This document shows positions 43,128-54,685 of a stretch of 64,000 bases of DNA, piece by piece. Within the stretch, counting starts at the first letter, position 1. Each line of letters opens with the position of its first letter. The DNA comes from Trifolium pratense (lineage: Eukaryota > Streptophyta > Magnoliopsida > Fabales > Fabaceae). The notes below the pieces were generated by a model that searched no databases, was not told where the DNA came from, and worked only from the letters and a program-made list of their open reading frames with translations. The translations under genes were made by a program, and so were the position numbers. The stretch is from contig NC_060060.1 of NCBI RefSeq assembly GCF_020283565.1, positions 73,908,353-73,972,352 of the forward strand, read 5' to 3'.

Positions 43128-44874
43128 GGAGGGAAAGAGATGGAAATGATATGAAGACCAGTTGATTCAGTTCCACTAATGACTCTTTTGCTGTTGAAGT
43201 TGTTGGTGTTAAAGTTACTGAACGAAGATCAATGGAAGGCAGAGAAGGGATTCTATGATGGTTCAGAAGGATTTTTTTTCCCCTTCTCTTTGCTGTGTTT
43301 TTATCTTCTGTTTTGGCTGTCGATGCAATGAGAAACAACCTCAAAGGAAAATTTAGAAATAACTTTATTTTTTGTTTTCTTTCATAATTTTATTTAATTC
43401 TGTTGTGGATGAATTGAATAGTGCACACAGGACATGATAGTAAGTTAGGCAGGTTCTGTATAAACATGTTGAATCCTTGTTTTATGAAATGCATACAACA
43501 TTTCCACATTAAGAGCTATCTATAAATGCAAATGCATGGCTAGATTTGAGTGCATAGCAGATCTTGATCTTGTGTAATTGTCTCTGTAATGTATTCAAAA
43601 TCCATGGTAGCATAGCCAGAGGTAGATGCTTTCAGTGCATTGGAAATGTAAAATCTCGAGGTTAACAAAGACAACATGTTCCTCAGTTTTTTTGTTTAGT
43701 TTAGATCTCAGCTAAGTACAGAATAATCTTCTTAAGTTAAGTATGTCCTAAGCAAGAATGTGGTGGCAGGGATTTAATCCAATCTCCACAAAATTAGTAA
43801 TTAAAATTCAAAACTTACACATGCATGCACATCTCAAAAGGCTTTAGGACTAATTAAGAAGCTCCAAAAATTAACAAATTAATCCAAAAGTATCTGATAT
43901 AGTAATCCAATTGGACCCTTTTTCCATTTTTTACATGATTATTTTATTGAAGTACAGAGAATTCAGCAAATTAAAATGGAAGGGTCCAAACAAGGTTCCA
44001 TCTATTCTGAAAGTTTTAGTGTTTTCTAAAAGAATAAAAAGTGATAAAGGCTATATATGAAGTATGGACAATGTAAAAAGATGAGGAGGAAATGTCAATA
44101 TATATTCATGTTTGAATATTTCATATGCATCTATTCAAATCTTTAGTAGCCTCAGGAGATCCTGCCTGAGATCTTCCTGACCCAGAGGAACATGCCCCAT
44201 TTTGTTCAGTAAGCCAACTTTATCTCATTTTGAAGGATCCCTATTTTAAAATTATTTTATACTATGTAATGTTCTTTTTTATATATAGGTTTGGTCCCTT
44301 CAAGTCTGCCTGCTTGGAAGTTGTTATAGAACTTGAAGTCATGGCACAATTATGTACCTTCCTTTGAAATATTTTATTCTATTCCATTACTTAATTATTC
44401 CCAGTCAGTTGTTCCTGTTCAGATTAAAAAATAAATATATACAGCCGGAAAAGGTTGAAAAAGCTGAAAGAAAATATGGCCATTGAGAATTTAGGATGTG
44501 AAAATAAGAATCTCCTCCACCCACATGTGGTTTTGTCATATATCTAATTGAAGTTAGGCAATGGCAAATAAAGAAAGCTAAGCTAAAGACAAATCAAACT
44601 TCTACTAATAAACTTCTAGATAGATAGATAGAGAGAGAGAGAGAGGACTTAATTTAAACGTGAAGATAGATAGTCATTGTTCCAGCTGCACTGCATAATT
44701 CCATCCATCAAATTGGATAAGAATCCAACAAAAGGGTATTATTGGAAAAACATTTCATGCCTTTCCAACTACCGCCAAACCAACCATCTATCCTTGTTAC
44801 ACAGAGGAGATAGGAGTTTGCCTCCAAACACGTGTTTCATGGTATTTAGTTTTTGCTGTCCCATTTATCAAGAC
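43128..44874. other. Intergenic, 3' flank of SOFL gene
   Basis: No further gene is recognised. Short GATA/GA tracts lie at about 44619-44645. The first few hundred bases probably include the SOFL 3' UTR. Confidence 0.4.
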
Positions 44875-45415
44875 AACAACACTCTGCATCATCTCGGAAA
44901 CAACAAAATGTGACTGCCAGCGAGAGCCACATGAATGATGTCTACAAATAGCAGCATCTTATGTTGTGGGTTTTTAGCACCAGCAAACATTAGTCCAAGT
45001 AATTCCACCAAAGCGATTAAAGGGTTTGCTAACTTATGTCCTAACTACGGCAAGACATTTAAGCCAAAGAAACTTTACTTCCTTCCAAGTACGGGCACTT
45101 ATTTGGAATCTAGTAACAAACAACACTCTCTGCATCATCTCGGAAACAACAAAATATGTGACTGCCAGCGAGAGCCTTGTGATGTCTACAAATCGCAGCA
45201 TCTTATGTTTAGGGTTTTTAGCACCAGCAAACATTAATCCAAGTAATTCGACCAGAACGATTTAAGGACATAACAAAAAGTCTTGCTAACGTGTGTCCTA
45301 ACGTATCTCCTAATAGTATATATTAAGATTCAATAATGAAAAGCAAGACATTTAAGTCGAAGCAACTTTAGTTCCTTCAAAGTACGGGCTCTTATTTGGA
45401 ATCTAGTAACAAACA
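44875..45415. repeat. Tandem duplication of ~250-290 bp
   Basis: Copy 1 (about 44875-45122) and copy 2 (about 45123-45415) share long phrases in the same order: CTGCATCATCTCGGAAACAA, GTGACTGCCAGCGAGAGCC, GCACCAGCAAACATTA, GCAAGACATTTAAG, TTTGGAATCTAGTAACAAAC. Copy 2 has an extra segment of about 40 bp. Frames that appear coding in both copies do not persist. Confidence 0.8.
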
Positions 45416-45474
45416 TTACAAGATGGCATTACATCTCCGTGTGGATGGATAAAGGAAATTCGATTTTTAAAGCA

Positions 45475-45558
45475 TAGTCCCTTCCTCAAGTTACATGAAT
45501 TAACATAACAGACACCTAATAGTCCCTTCCTCAAGTTACATGAATTAACATAACAGAC
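45475..45558. repeat. 45-bp tandem duplication
   Basis: TAGTCCCTTCCTCAAGTTAC... occurs twice head to tail (45475-45519, 45520-45558), virtually identical. This indicates a recent duplication. Confidence 0.85.
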
Positions 45559-46075
45559 CCTAGCAAACTGGTCCAAAGTCATTAAAAGACCATGCAACTA
45601 AGAGTAACATCACGGGACTATGGGAGATCTGGTGGTCAGAGACGTAATGTACCGAAAATTCTTGGACTACAACGAAAAATCAGTTTCCTCCACAGTTTTA
45701 GTTTGAGTAGTGGATGTGAACAAAGAAATTTGACTCTAGATTCCCACATGTGAGCTAAGGATGCACATGTAAGTTCCTACCTAAAAGTAATGGCCACACT
45801 ACCAAATTATTCAGTAGTTCAGCTAGGATCTTTGATGATGACGTTAAGGAGTGACTTTCAGGCCTTAATCTGCCTAAATATTCTTTGCCCCTAAAACAAG
45901 TTATTTTGATCCAATGAGACTGGTTTACGTTAACAAACTACGATGATATCATGATATCCAAAGAGAAAGTGTATCAGAAAGAAAAAGAAAGGATGAATCA
46001 CAAAGAATGAACTGATAGAGGCGAAGTCAATAAAGACTCTAGGTTCAATTTACTATTGAAGAATGCGATGCAAAT
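45559..46075. other. Intergenic
   Basis: No recognisable gene or repeat. Confidence 0.4.
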
Positions 46076-46350
46076 ATGTTGTCAATTCAAAGTCGATTAG
46101 AACTAAAAAGGGTGCAATTACATAAAAGTAATTCAATGTCACCAGAATATCATGTGGCAAGTAGAAGACTGAAAATAACCAATTTATAAATTCAGAAATG
46201 CGATTTCATTAGTCACTTTCAGCTTTGAAGACAGTCAAGGACTGACCTGATAACTAGCCTCGTAGTCTCCCTGCACAGCTCTAGCAGCAGGGCCTTTCTT
46301 TTGCAATACATAATAAGGGATCTCACAGCTAAATTCTTATTAAAGCAGCA
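46076..46350 (-). repeat. 275-bp direct repeat, copy A
   Basis: Nearly identical to 49199-49473 in the same orientation; the two copies sit on either side of the BUB3 fragment. On the minus strand it includes an exon-like stretch reading EIPYYVLQKKGPAARAVQGD... with a following GTCAGT donor. This suggests a duplicated gene end rather than a classical transposon. The source gene is not recognised. Confidence 0.85.
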
Positions 46351-46627
46351 AATAATAGTTGTCATCCTGGTCTTTACAACATAACAACAGCAAATATTTA
46401 CAATGAAGGCAAACTCAGACGCATAAAATAGAAATGCCAAAATGTTAACCAGCACGTATCTAGAAATTCGCTACTGCTTCACAACATCAGTTTAACTTGG
46501 AATGTTCACACTAAAGATGTGAAGATGTGAACATAGTACAAGGTGGAAATCCAGTCCAAAAACAGTACACAGTAGAAATATGATAAAAGAATTTCCTATT
46601 TTTCAAAATTAATATCAGGAACTAGAA

Positions 46628-48956
46628 TCACGCTGTAGGATTAGGAAGGGCTTTGGGTTTTGGCTTGACCTCAATTTCATTCACGCTACGAACGTAGATA
46701 GCATCTTGTTCATGGCTGCAAAAGAAATTAAAAACAAGGTTGAAGTCGGAGAGACAGAGTGTGTGTGTGGGAAAATGGGAGAGGAGGAAATACTTACGGT
46801 TTCAGTCCCTCTTCAAAAGTGTAACTTGACGCAACAGCTAGGAGACGTCCATCTCTGCTAAATGAGAGTGCAGCAACGCTAGTTGGGTATTTTGAATACT
46901 GCAAGGAGAAATGGAAATTCAGTAACTGATGCAGTACCAATAGAATCTGACCTCTCAAATCACTCAAGGCAATTGAGAAAAACCTGATACAGCCTCTTTT
47001 TGTTGTTTCCGTCCCATACATTAACAAAACCATCACAACCTCCTGTGGCAAATGTACCATATCTGCATGAAGATTATTCATGAGTGTTTTGACACTTGAA
47101 TAAAGTATTAACATAATTGTATGTGCCAGTTAGTTTGTTATCATTGCTAGTAATAAATTAATGACAGTTGGGTTAACAGTTGTTGGTTGCTATCGTTAAT
47201 TAGCTGAGGGATTCAGATTTCCCAAAACCGGATTTTCCTACATTTTCTGCATTTAGGCAAAAATTTAGGGTATTGTCTTTACAATATACATAGCACTTAC
47301 AAGTCTTACACATACCACATTTTCTCTTAACAAACTTTTGTCTAAATGTAGGAAAATTTAGGGAACTCAAATGTAGAGAATCGGAATCGATAGCTGAGCT
47401 GTGCTCTATAAAAAGAACACCAATGTATCACATTTGCACCTTTTATCAATAAGATTCCTCATGGTGTTCAAGGTGTTTAGCACCTTTGCTTCCGTTTTCT
47501 CTTCCCCCCAATTGGTTCTTGTTCGTCCAACTGTTGTTGTATGAATATGAAACTCTTGCATATTCTAATTCAAACCATCCGATTTTGGATTCTATTTAAG
47601 TGTAATATCACTGTGTCACCTTTGGTGCACTGAATGATACAAATCCTACAAGTGGTGTTTTCTAGATGCTTCTCATTTCAAAAACACCACTTGCCAATGA
47701 TATCTCCAAGTCATTTTGAAGTCGACTTATGGGTTACTGGGTTTCACAATTAATCAAGTATTCATGATCCTATCAACATTCAGTTATGATACAACCAAAC
47801 TTTCCCAGCAATATACTTGCAAGCTTTTAATTTTCTAATCAAATAGTTATGATTATCAGTGGTAAATGGTAATTATCAGTGTCACACACAAAAACAAAAG
47901 GTACAAGCTAAGTGATTCTTGTTTCCTAACTCAAGCCATTGTGGTAATTATCAGTGTCCATTCTTTTGACCCAGAGAGCATAAATATTTGATACCAAGAG
48001 ATTTATGTAACCCACGAAAACCACTATTATAATTTGTTTTAAATTCTAACCTTCTTTAGCATGCTTGTTAATTGAGGAGATAAGAAATTTTGACAGACAA
48101 AGATCTTGAAAATACTTACATGGGGTGGAATGCCATGGCATTTACAGGGTAGACAATATCCCTTCCAGCTTCGGATTTTCTGTGACACTTGAAAGCATAT
48201 CTGTATATAGTTTAGAAGCAAATGACATATTATATAGACTACATAAAATGAAGTAAACACCAACAACTTTGAAGTGGTATAAATGATAAACATAAAGCTA
48301 AAAGTCAATACTTCTTTGCCTGGCTAGCTTCAGATAGGTCAAAGAATTCCATTGCAACCCTCCCTTCAACGGAACTAAGTGCATATCCTGCAAAAAGTAT
48401 GTGGAATATGAACATCGAGGCTAAGAAACGCAACACACAAATAAGTGTCATCACTGGAATCTATTATGCCACATAAAGATATATGAATTAGTAATAATCA
48501 TGAATTTAAACATTACTCTCCTCTTCCAATCAATACTAGTGCTCATACATAAACAATAATTAAAGCAGAGTATAAGCAAACACAAACCAGCATTTGAAAA
48601 AGATTGCTTATGAGACTTATGAAACAAAACAAAGTTCAAGCCTTAAGTTTTGCAAATTATTCCACAATTACACATACACTACAGTTTACCTGTTCCATTT
48701 GGGTAGCAGCGTACACATCTGGTTTGATATTTCAATGAAGATTCCCTCCGTTGTTCAGGACAAGACATGTTCCTCAAGTCATAAACATTAACATGTCTTC
48801 CAGCTGTTGCTACAACAAGCCGATGTCCAACAAGAGATAGAGAGTAAATACGCTCAGGCTGTGGATACGTCCCAACAAGAGTGCGCTCTTGTCCACTTGC
48901 ACCCCTAGGGTCCCAACACTTTATGGTTTTGTCCCAACTACCAGTGATCAATTGCC
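46628..48956 (-). pseudogene. BUB3: BUB3-like gene, 5'-truncated
   Basis: Six exons on the minus strand (48690-48956, 48312-48387, 48120-48200, 46984-47062, 46798-46898, 46628-46715) join in frame to about 229 residues. They match the C-terminal two thirds of the WD40 spindle-checkpoint protein BUB3: [70 protein letters not shown] and the end [14 protein letters not shown]. All splice sites and frames are intact. However, the first exon begins mid-protein at an AG acceptor. I find no N-terminal WD repeats or start in the 1.9 kb before the next gene. The fragment is bracketed by 275-bp direct repeats. It is probably a truncated duplicate; a transcript starting elsewhere cannot be excluded. Confidence 0.8.
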
Positions 48957-49198
48957 CTATAATTATGCATAAATTAAAAAGTAGCCGATTATTAATATTC
49001 AAACTTCCACCAAATAATCTAAAAACATTGTCATTGACACAGATAAGTTAAGAATGATGTATCCTTTGATTGGAAATAATAATATTGAACAACAGTAGTT
49101 GATGTTAATAGTGAATGATAATTAACATATACAACCAGATATGTTACCATTGTTGGTTTTGAGGTTTATTCTCATCGCACATTTTCAAGAGAAGACAC

Positions 49199-49473
49199 AT
49201 GTTGTCAATTCAAAGTCGATTAGAACTAAAAAGGGTGCAATTACATAAAAATAATTCAATGTCACCAGAATATCATGTGGCAAGTAGAAGACTGAAAATA
49301 ACCAATTTATAAATTCAGAAATGTGATTTCATTAGTCACTTTCAGCTTTGAAGACAGTCAAGGACTGACCTGATAACTAGTCTCGTAGTCTCCCTGCACA
49401 GCTCTAGCAGCAGGGCCTTTCTTTTGCAATACATAATAAGGGATCTCACAGCTAAATTCTTATTAAAGCAGCA
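49199..49473 (-). repeat. 275-bp direct repeat, copy B
   Basis: Nearly identical to 46076-46350. It begins about 240 bp upstream of the first BUB3 exon present. On its right it runs straight into a GC-rich exon-like stretch (49474-49573). Confidence 0.85.
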
Positions 49474-49600
49474 TTCTCTACCATAGAATTCGGTCTTCGA
49501 GGTCCACCGGCCCCGGCGGCTTCTGTGAAGAAGGCAGCACAAAGGAGGCTCGAGACCTTCCTGAGAATACAGCAGAAATGAACATCTTCTCATTTGAGCA
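49474..49600 (-). pseudogene. Exon-like fragment of unrecognised gene
   Basis: A locally GC-rich stretch. On the minus strand, after the acceptor ATTCTCAG, it reads SRASFVLPSSQKPPGPVDLE then DRIL and ends at a possible GTAGAG donor. It is continuous with copy B of the 275-bp repeat and absent next to copy A. I do not recognise the protein. Confidence 0.4.
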
Positions 49601-50922
49601 GCCCCTGGTAGTTAAATAGGAATGATATTACCAAAGATGGTATTCTGTTAGTGCTAGGGAATTAGGCAATCTTGTATACTGTAACATATAGACTTAGTGA
49701 CATCAATAATGTCTGCATGATTGGCGTCATCAGGTAGTTACGTACTAGTGTTTTGCCTGGCTTCTTTAATACAAACATCAATTGTTGTGAATGGCTATTG
49801 GAGATGAAGATGAGACATCGCATATTGTCAATCTATGTAAGGAGTTAGTTATATAGGGAAAAAATAAGAGATCCATTTTTCCTTAAAATATGCCGTTTTT
49901 ACTCCTGAGCTAATTTAAAAGTCATTGCTTCGACCAAATTTCTATGTGTATTGTGCAAAGAGATCATTGCAGGAAAGATAGATACATTCAAACACTAGTA
50001 ATATATATTTATTAACATTATAAGCAAATAGAAAAGACAACATTTGTCTAATTCATATCATATCATTGCTAATTATATTGCTGTGCCGCTAAGGAATATT
50101 TTACATTGACTAATTCTAACAGCTTGCAAAGGATAGCAGATGGAGCGATGATTTTATCATTCCGATGCATGGTATAAACTAAGAGAACCCTCAGTACTCA
50201 GTAATAGTATACATACTGCACAAGGAGTGTGATATCCTGTTCTGACTGTAGTACAAGGTAGCTTACACTTAGTTGAATATGCAAGAAAGGCAGTAACAAT
50301 CTCAAGTTTAGAAAAGAGTTCAACAATACTCGTAGATACCTTATGGTCCTCAAACTCCCTGGAAAACTATGAGATGCATTAGGAATATAAGACAGATGTT
50401 ATGACAGTTGTTTTCACATGAATTGCAACTTGCAAGCATCAATTTTTATAGTATTTGATTATCTTCATATACATACTCTTCTAAATTCTAATTGCCCTGT
50501 AGGAGCTCAGCATCAATCGTTCAAGGAGATTTTGATACCCACGGACATAAAGCCATAAACTGACACATGGCAGGCTCCCAAAATTTACGAAGCAGAGCAG
50601 CAATTAAAAAAAGCAGTAGCTAGTAGATATAATGAAGGTCTCCAATGCCCAAATATTATTTAAGAAAAATTTCTGTGCACAGAAAGAAATTGGTATAGAG
50701 AATACAAAAAACAAGCATAAAAACAAATATGATGAAAAATCTGTGAATCACAGAGTGAAATCGTAGTGTCAATAACAGAACTGGCAGCAAGTGCTGATGT
50801 ACAAGAAAAAGTAGTGGAAGGATCATTCATGTATAATAAGCAAACAGATGCTTTAGAAGACTTATAATAAAATTGTATAGAACGTAAATTACATTATTGT
50901 ATGGAGCACAATGGCGTGCACC
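49601..50922. other. Intergenic
   Basis: AT-rich with no recognisable gene. I looked specifically for the missing BUB3 N-terminal WD repeats on the minus strand and did not find them. Confidence 0.45.
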
Positions 50923-52573
50923 TTATTCTAGCAAGCCTTTGTGCTTGCACCAGGCAATGGCAACCACATACAAGAATATGGTCCCGGCAGTGCCTCCACC
51001 AACAGTCCAGAGAAACTCCCTCATCCCATACAATTTATCATCAAACAGCTCAATATGAATATTCATGCCAAAAATACCAGCCACAACAACAAAGGCACTC
51101 ACTACCAGAGTTGCCGTGGTCAACATGACTCCCATTTGGAGAAGATGGTTCTGTTTGTCATCCAGCATTATGTTGATGTAATCCTCAGTGTCATCAACAT
51201 ACTCCCTCAGCTTAAACACAAAAACCAAGGAATAAGAAAGTGTCAGCAACAAAGAAGTCAAACATGTTTAGTAAATTATATTCTAAAATTAAACTATTAT
51301 TATAGATGATAACCATATAAGATAGCACTTATATAAACTAGGCATCTCTAAGTATCTTGGATCCCATGACATAAACTCATGTTTTGCAAGCAAAATTAGA
51401 TGAATTAAGATGAATCCAAGGCCTCGAAATTCAATCTAGAAAGTGCTCTCCTTTCACTAATTAATTAATGGAGAGAGGAAACAATTTCTTTGATCCTCAA
51501 TTATTTTGTTTAATTAATAAAATTTTATTAATTAAAGAAGAATGGAATGAAATATAGAATACCGTGGAGAGCTTGTTGAGAGTGCCATCAATCTGAACGA
51601 AGTATGCTTCCAAGAGCATCTCAAGCTCCTCAACGTCAAGCTTGATGGTGGCGGCACTGTAGACAGTGCTTGCGTGTGTTCCATGGATATCCCTTAGATT
51701 ACGATGATCATCATCATCATTGTCTTCTTCCTCCTCATAACTTGCCACACCTCCTCCTACACCTGCTTCCAATGATATTTCAGCTCTATGATGAATATCC
51801 ATGTCATTATTATCATCATCATCATGACGAGTATCATCAACAACAGTGTCTTCCTCAGAAGAAGTTTGTTGTGATTGCTGTTGAAGTAACTTTTCAGTGA
51901 GATACATCTCAGCCATATCTTCATCATCATCAAGCAAATGTTCCAATTCATCTCTGACTTTTTGAACACGACCAGTTATCGCAACCAATCGGCTCTTAAT
52001 TTGACGAACACGTTCCAAATTAAGAGTACTGATCTTGGATGTCAATTTATCAAGAGCAGGATGTGCTTCTTGCTCTAACGTCTTAGCTTCATTCTCCAAG
52101 ACGCTACAAGCAGCTTCAAGACAGGCTTCAAGAGCGACAAATTCGAATGGAAGAATCTTAATTCCTCCTTCATCGGGATGATGATTAGTAGTAGCTTGGT
52201 GATGACGGAGGATCCTAGCTTGAAGTTCTTGAACGAAAGGAGTAACAGAAGGGTCTCTTGAATTGAGAAGAAGAACTTGGTTAGCTGTAATAATAGCTTT
52301 GATGTGTTCCAAATTGATGACAATAGCTCTTTCTCTTCCGAGAACGGTGGAAGGGTAAGAGAGAAGAGGATCAAGGATACGAAGGTCACGAGCGGGGAGT
52401 CCAGTACGTCTCATGATGGCATGTTTACCGACCTCAACAACCTCTGCATCTCCGCTACCCTCCACGACTAACCATGGACGAACACTTGTTCCTTTCTTCC
52501 GAATAATACCCGGAGCTGGTACGGCGGTTGATCCCCATCGCTGCTCTTCGATTCCGATTCCGTTTCCGCGCAT
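50923..52573 (-). CDS. MRS2: MRS2/CorA-type magnesium transporter
   Basis: Two exons (51563-52573 and 50923-51210) give 432 residues, the usual MRS2 size. The family forms pentameric Mg2+ channels in plant membranes. The N-terminal domain (MRRTGLPARDLRILDPLLSY, RERAIVINLEHIKAIIT) leads into a long helix (ALDKLTSKISTLNLERVRQI) and the conserved LDDDEDMAEMYLTEK. Two membrane segments near the C-terminus (about residues 365-384 and 403-424) surround the signature GMN motif (residues 385-387). An insert rich in Asp/Glu and His before LDVEELEMLLEAYF is low-complexity and probably variable. The N-terminus (MRGNGIGIEEQRWG) shows no clear targeting signal, so the membrane is not predicted. The sequence is closest in style to the Arabidopsis MRS2-3 group. 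Confidence 0.93.
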
Positions 52574-54091
52574 CTTTTTTGCTTCTATACGCTACTCTTT
52601 CTTCCTCACTCAAATTCTTCTCTTCTCATATCCCATCCCATCCCATCCATTCATCTCGCCCTAATTTATTACTTACTAACCCTTTTACTCTTTTCAAAAA
52701 ACTATTCTTACAAATCTCCACGTAATCGTTAATTATTGGACCACCACCTTACTTGATTTATTTTTTTATTTTTTTATTTTTTTATTTTTTATGAAACCTT
52801 AGTTTATATTTTTTAAGAGAGATGATATTTGTTACTCCTCACTCACACCGACTCAGTTAACTACGTTACGTATGTCAATCCATAATTTTGATGATTAATA
52901 TTTTTAATTGTATAATAGTAAAAGTTATAAAAATATGATATTTTGAAAATATTCATCGAGATGAATCAAATATCTTATATGCTAATATTTGTTTTCATTT
53001 ATTACTAAAAAAATATGGTCAAAATAAAATATGTGAGTAGTGCATATAGTCAAAATTGTTCACTCATTTTGGGACGAAGGGAGTACTGTACAAAGGATTT
53101 AAGATTAAGAGAAGGAATGCAACACATGACAATATCTTAAAACAGTTAAGCCACTAGGTTTGGTCTAGTGGTGAGTGATTTAGGTAGTATGTTATAGGTC
53201 TTGGGTTCGATTCTCAGCTCATTATAAACAAAAAAAAATATCTTAAAACATTTCAATTGTTGTGCACCATCGGTATAAAAACACAATACATGATTTGTTG
53301 ATATATTGTTGGACGCACGTGTAAAATAATTTTATACTGACAATATATATATATAAATTAAAATTTATCTTAAAAAGAGTTCAATTGTGCACCGTCAATA
53401 TAAAGTTTTCATTTTTTAGTGGGATTATGGGATAGTGAACGTAAATAAGGGTGGAGATTTATTTTTGTAATGTTTCTTTTTAAATTTCTTAAGAAAAAAC
53501 TTTTCCAATTTAATTTTCTTATTTCTTGCATTTTATGCATTCAATTGGTTTGCATTAGTATTGTTCTTCATTTTGCTTCCATTGTAAATCACGATCACAA
53601 ATCCTAGCTCAACTGATATAAATGTCGAAATTACTAGCGTCGGAAGTCGGGACCGCAATTCAAACCCCAATCACTCCAATCTATCAACCAAAAAAAAAAA
53701 CTTAGAAGAAACATTTCATCAAATTGTTGGGTGAGTAGTATATACTACTATAGGTAAAACTCCCATTTTTCTAACCTTGCAGAAATTTTTTTTAGTGAAG
53801 TTCAGTAATCAATATCAATACTTAGTATAAAACCCTTTCGAAATTTCAAATACTAGTAGCAAGTAGCAACTATATAATTTCAAGTTCAAGCGAATAGATC
53901 AATCATTATGATTTAATGATGCCATTATAATATACACAATTCATAATTAAGAGCAAAAACAATGATCTAATCAAAAGTAGAAGAAAATTATTTGCGATTG
54001 AAAATGAAAATTAACACTCGCAAAACTACATGGTGAAATTATGTATAGAATTGAAAAAGTTGAACCATATAATGTAGAAAATTGCAGCAGC
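52574..54091. other. Intergenic with small transposon remnants
   Basis: About 52920-53085 (ending TTTTGGGACGAAGGGAGTA) is one half of a Tc1/mariner-style MITE like that at 58817-59059. About 53158-53240 is a SINE head (TGGTCTAGTGGTGAGTGAT and GGGTTCGATTCTCA). Around 53265-53410 are diverged ends like those of the 36379 MITE (GTGCACCATCGGTATAAAA, GTGCACCGTCAATATAAA). About 53595-53690 is a second tRNA-like head (TAGCTCAACTGATATAAATG, GCAATTCAAACCCC). Confidence 0.5.
53158..53240 (+). repeat. tRNA-derived SINE-like head
   Basis: The A-box-like TGGTCTAGTGGTGAGTGAT and B-box-like TTGGGTTCGATTCTCA are spaced as in plant SINEs, followed by an A-rich stretch. A related reverse copy lies at about 22283-22350. 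Confidence 0.6.
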
Positions 54092-54685
54092 TTAGACTGG
54101 TGCCACTTTTTCATGAGGCTTTTTGACAACAATATTGATCCTGCTACTTCTTGGATACATATACAGTAAATTAGCCTTGGAAATGGAATGATCACTTTCA
54201 TCTTCCTCAAAATAACAAGGTTTATCCTCATCAATTCTCCCCATTTTTCTCACCTCAGTCTGGTAACTCATTTTATTCCTCTTATATTTATACCCTGCAT
54301 TCCGTTGCCTTTGCCTCCTTTGCATAACAACACTTTCACTCCCTACAATATTATTTCTGATCGTCACTACTTTTTGTTCTCCATTTGTAACGAGTCTCAT
54401 TTCGTTGATGGGCGCAGTTATGAAAATCTCCCTGAGTGACTGTCTTTCACTACCATTATTTATCTTTGAAGTATTAACATTATTGACTACGCTGTGATTA
54501 CTGTGATCTACTGGAGGGAGGTGTGAAACTGAAATAGGAGAGCCAGCAGTAAACTTCCCAGAACAAGCCATCATCCCCTTAACGTATAATTCCTTTGCCC
54601 TCTTTAGAATCCTAACAGGAGTTAAAATGTAATGCTTAATCTTGCTTTGCTTAATAGTATTTGATTTCTTTTTCATACTTCCCAT
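54092..54685 (-). CDS. Unknown plant protein, 197 aa, basic
   Basis: A single exon with an ATG start (MGSMKKKSNTIKQSKIKHYI). The N-terminal third holds a motif YILTPVRILKRAKELYVKGM, possibly an amphipathic helix. A Ser/Asn-rich middle follows, then a basic stretch (MQRRQRQRNAGYKYKRN), an acidic patch (DEDKPCYFEEDESD) and a basic C-terminus (NIVVKKPHEKVAPV). There are no membrane spans or catalytic motifs. I believe similar short proteins occur in other dicots, but I cannot name the family. No intron is apparent. A hexanucleotide-like CGATCGAT palindrome cluster lies just upstream (54687-54703). Confidence 0.65.
   Translation of the reverse strand: MGSMKKKSNTIKQSKIKHYILTPVRILKRAKELYVKGMMACSGKFTAGSPISVSHLPPVDHSNHSVVNNVNTSKINNGSERQSLREIFITAPINEMRLVTNGEQKVVTIRNNIVGSESVVMQRRQRQRNAGYKYKRNKMSYQTEVRKMGRIDEDKPCYFEEDESDHSISKANLLYMYPRSSRINIVVKKPHEKVAPV

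Noticed and set aside
46219..46455. 78-residue minus-strand frame beside BUB3, and its 83-residue counterpart at 49342-49593
   Set aside because: They share the 275-bp repeat but are in a different frame from the exon-like reading that ends at a splice donor. The shared sequence is explained by the duplication itself.
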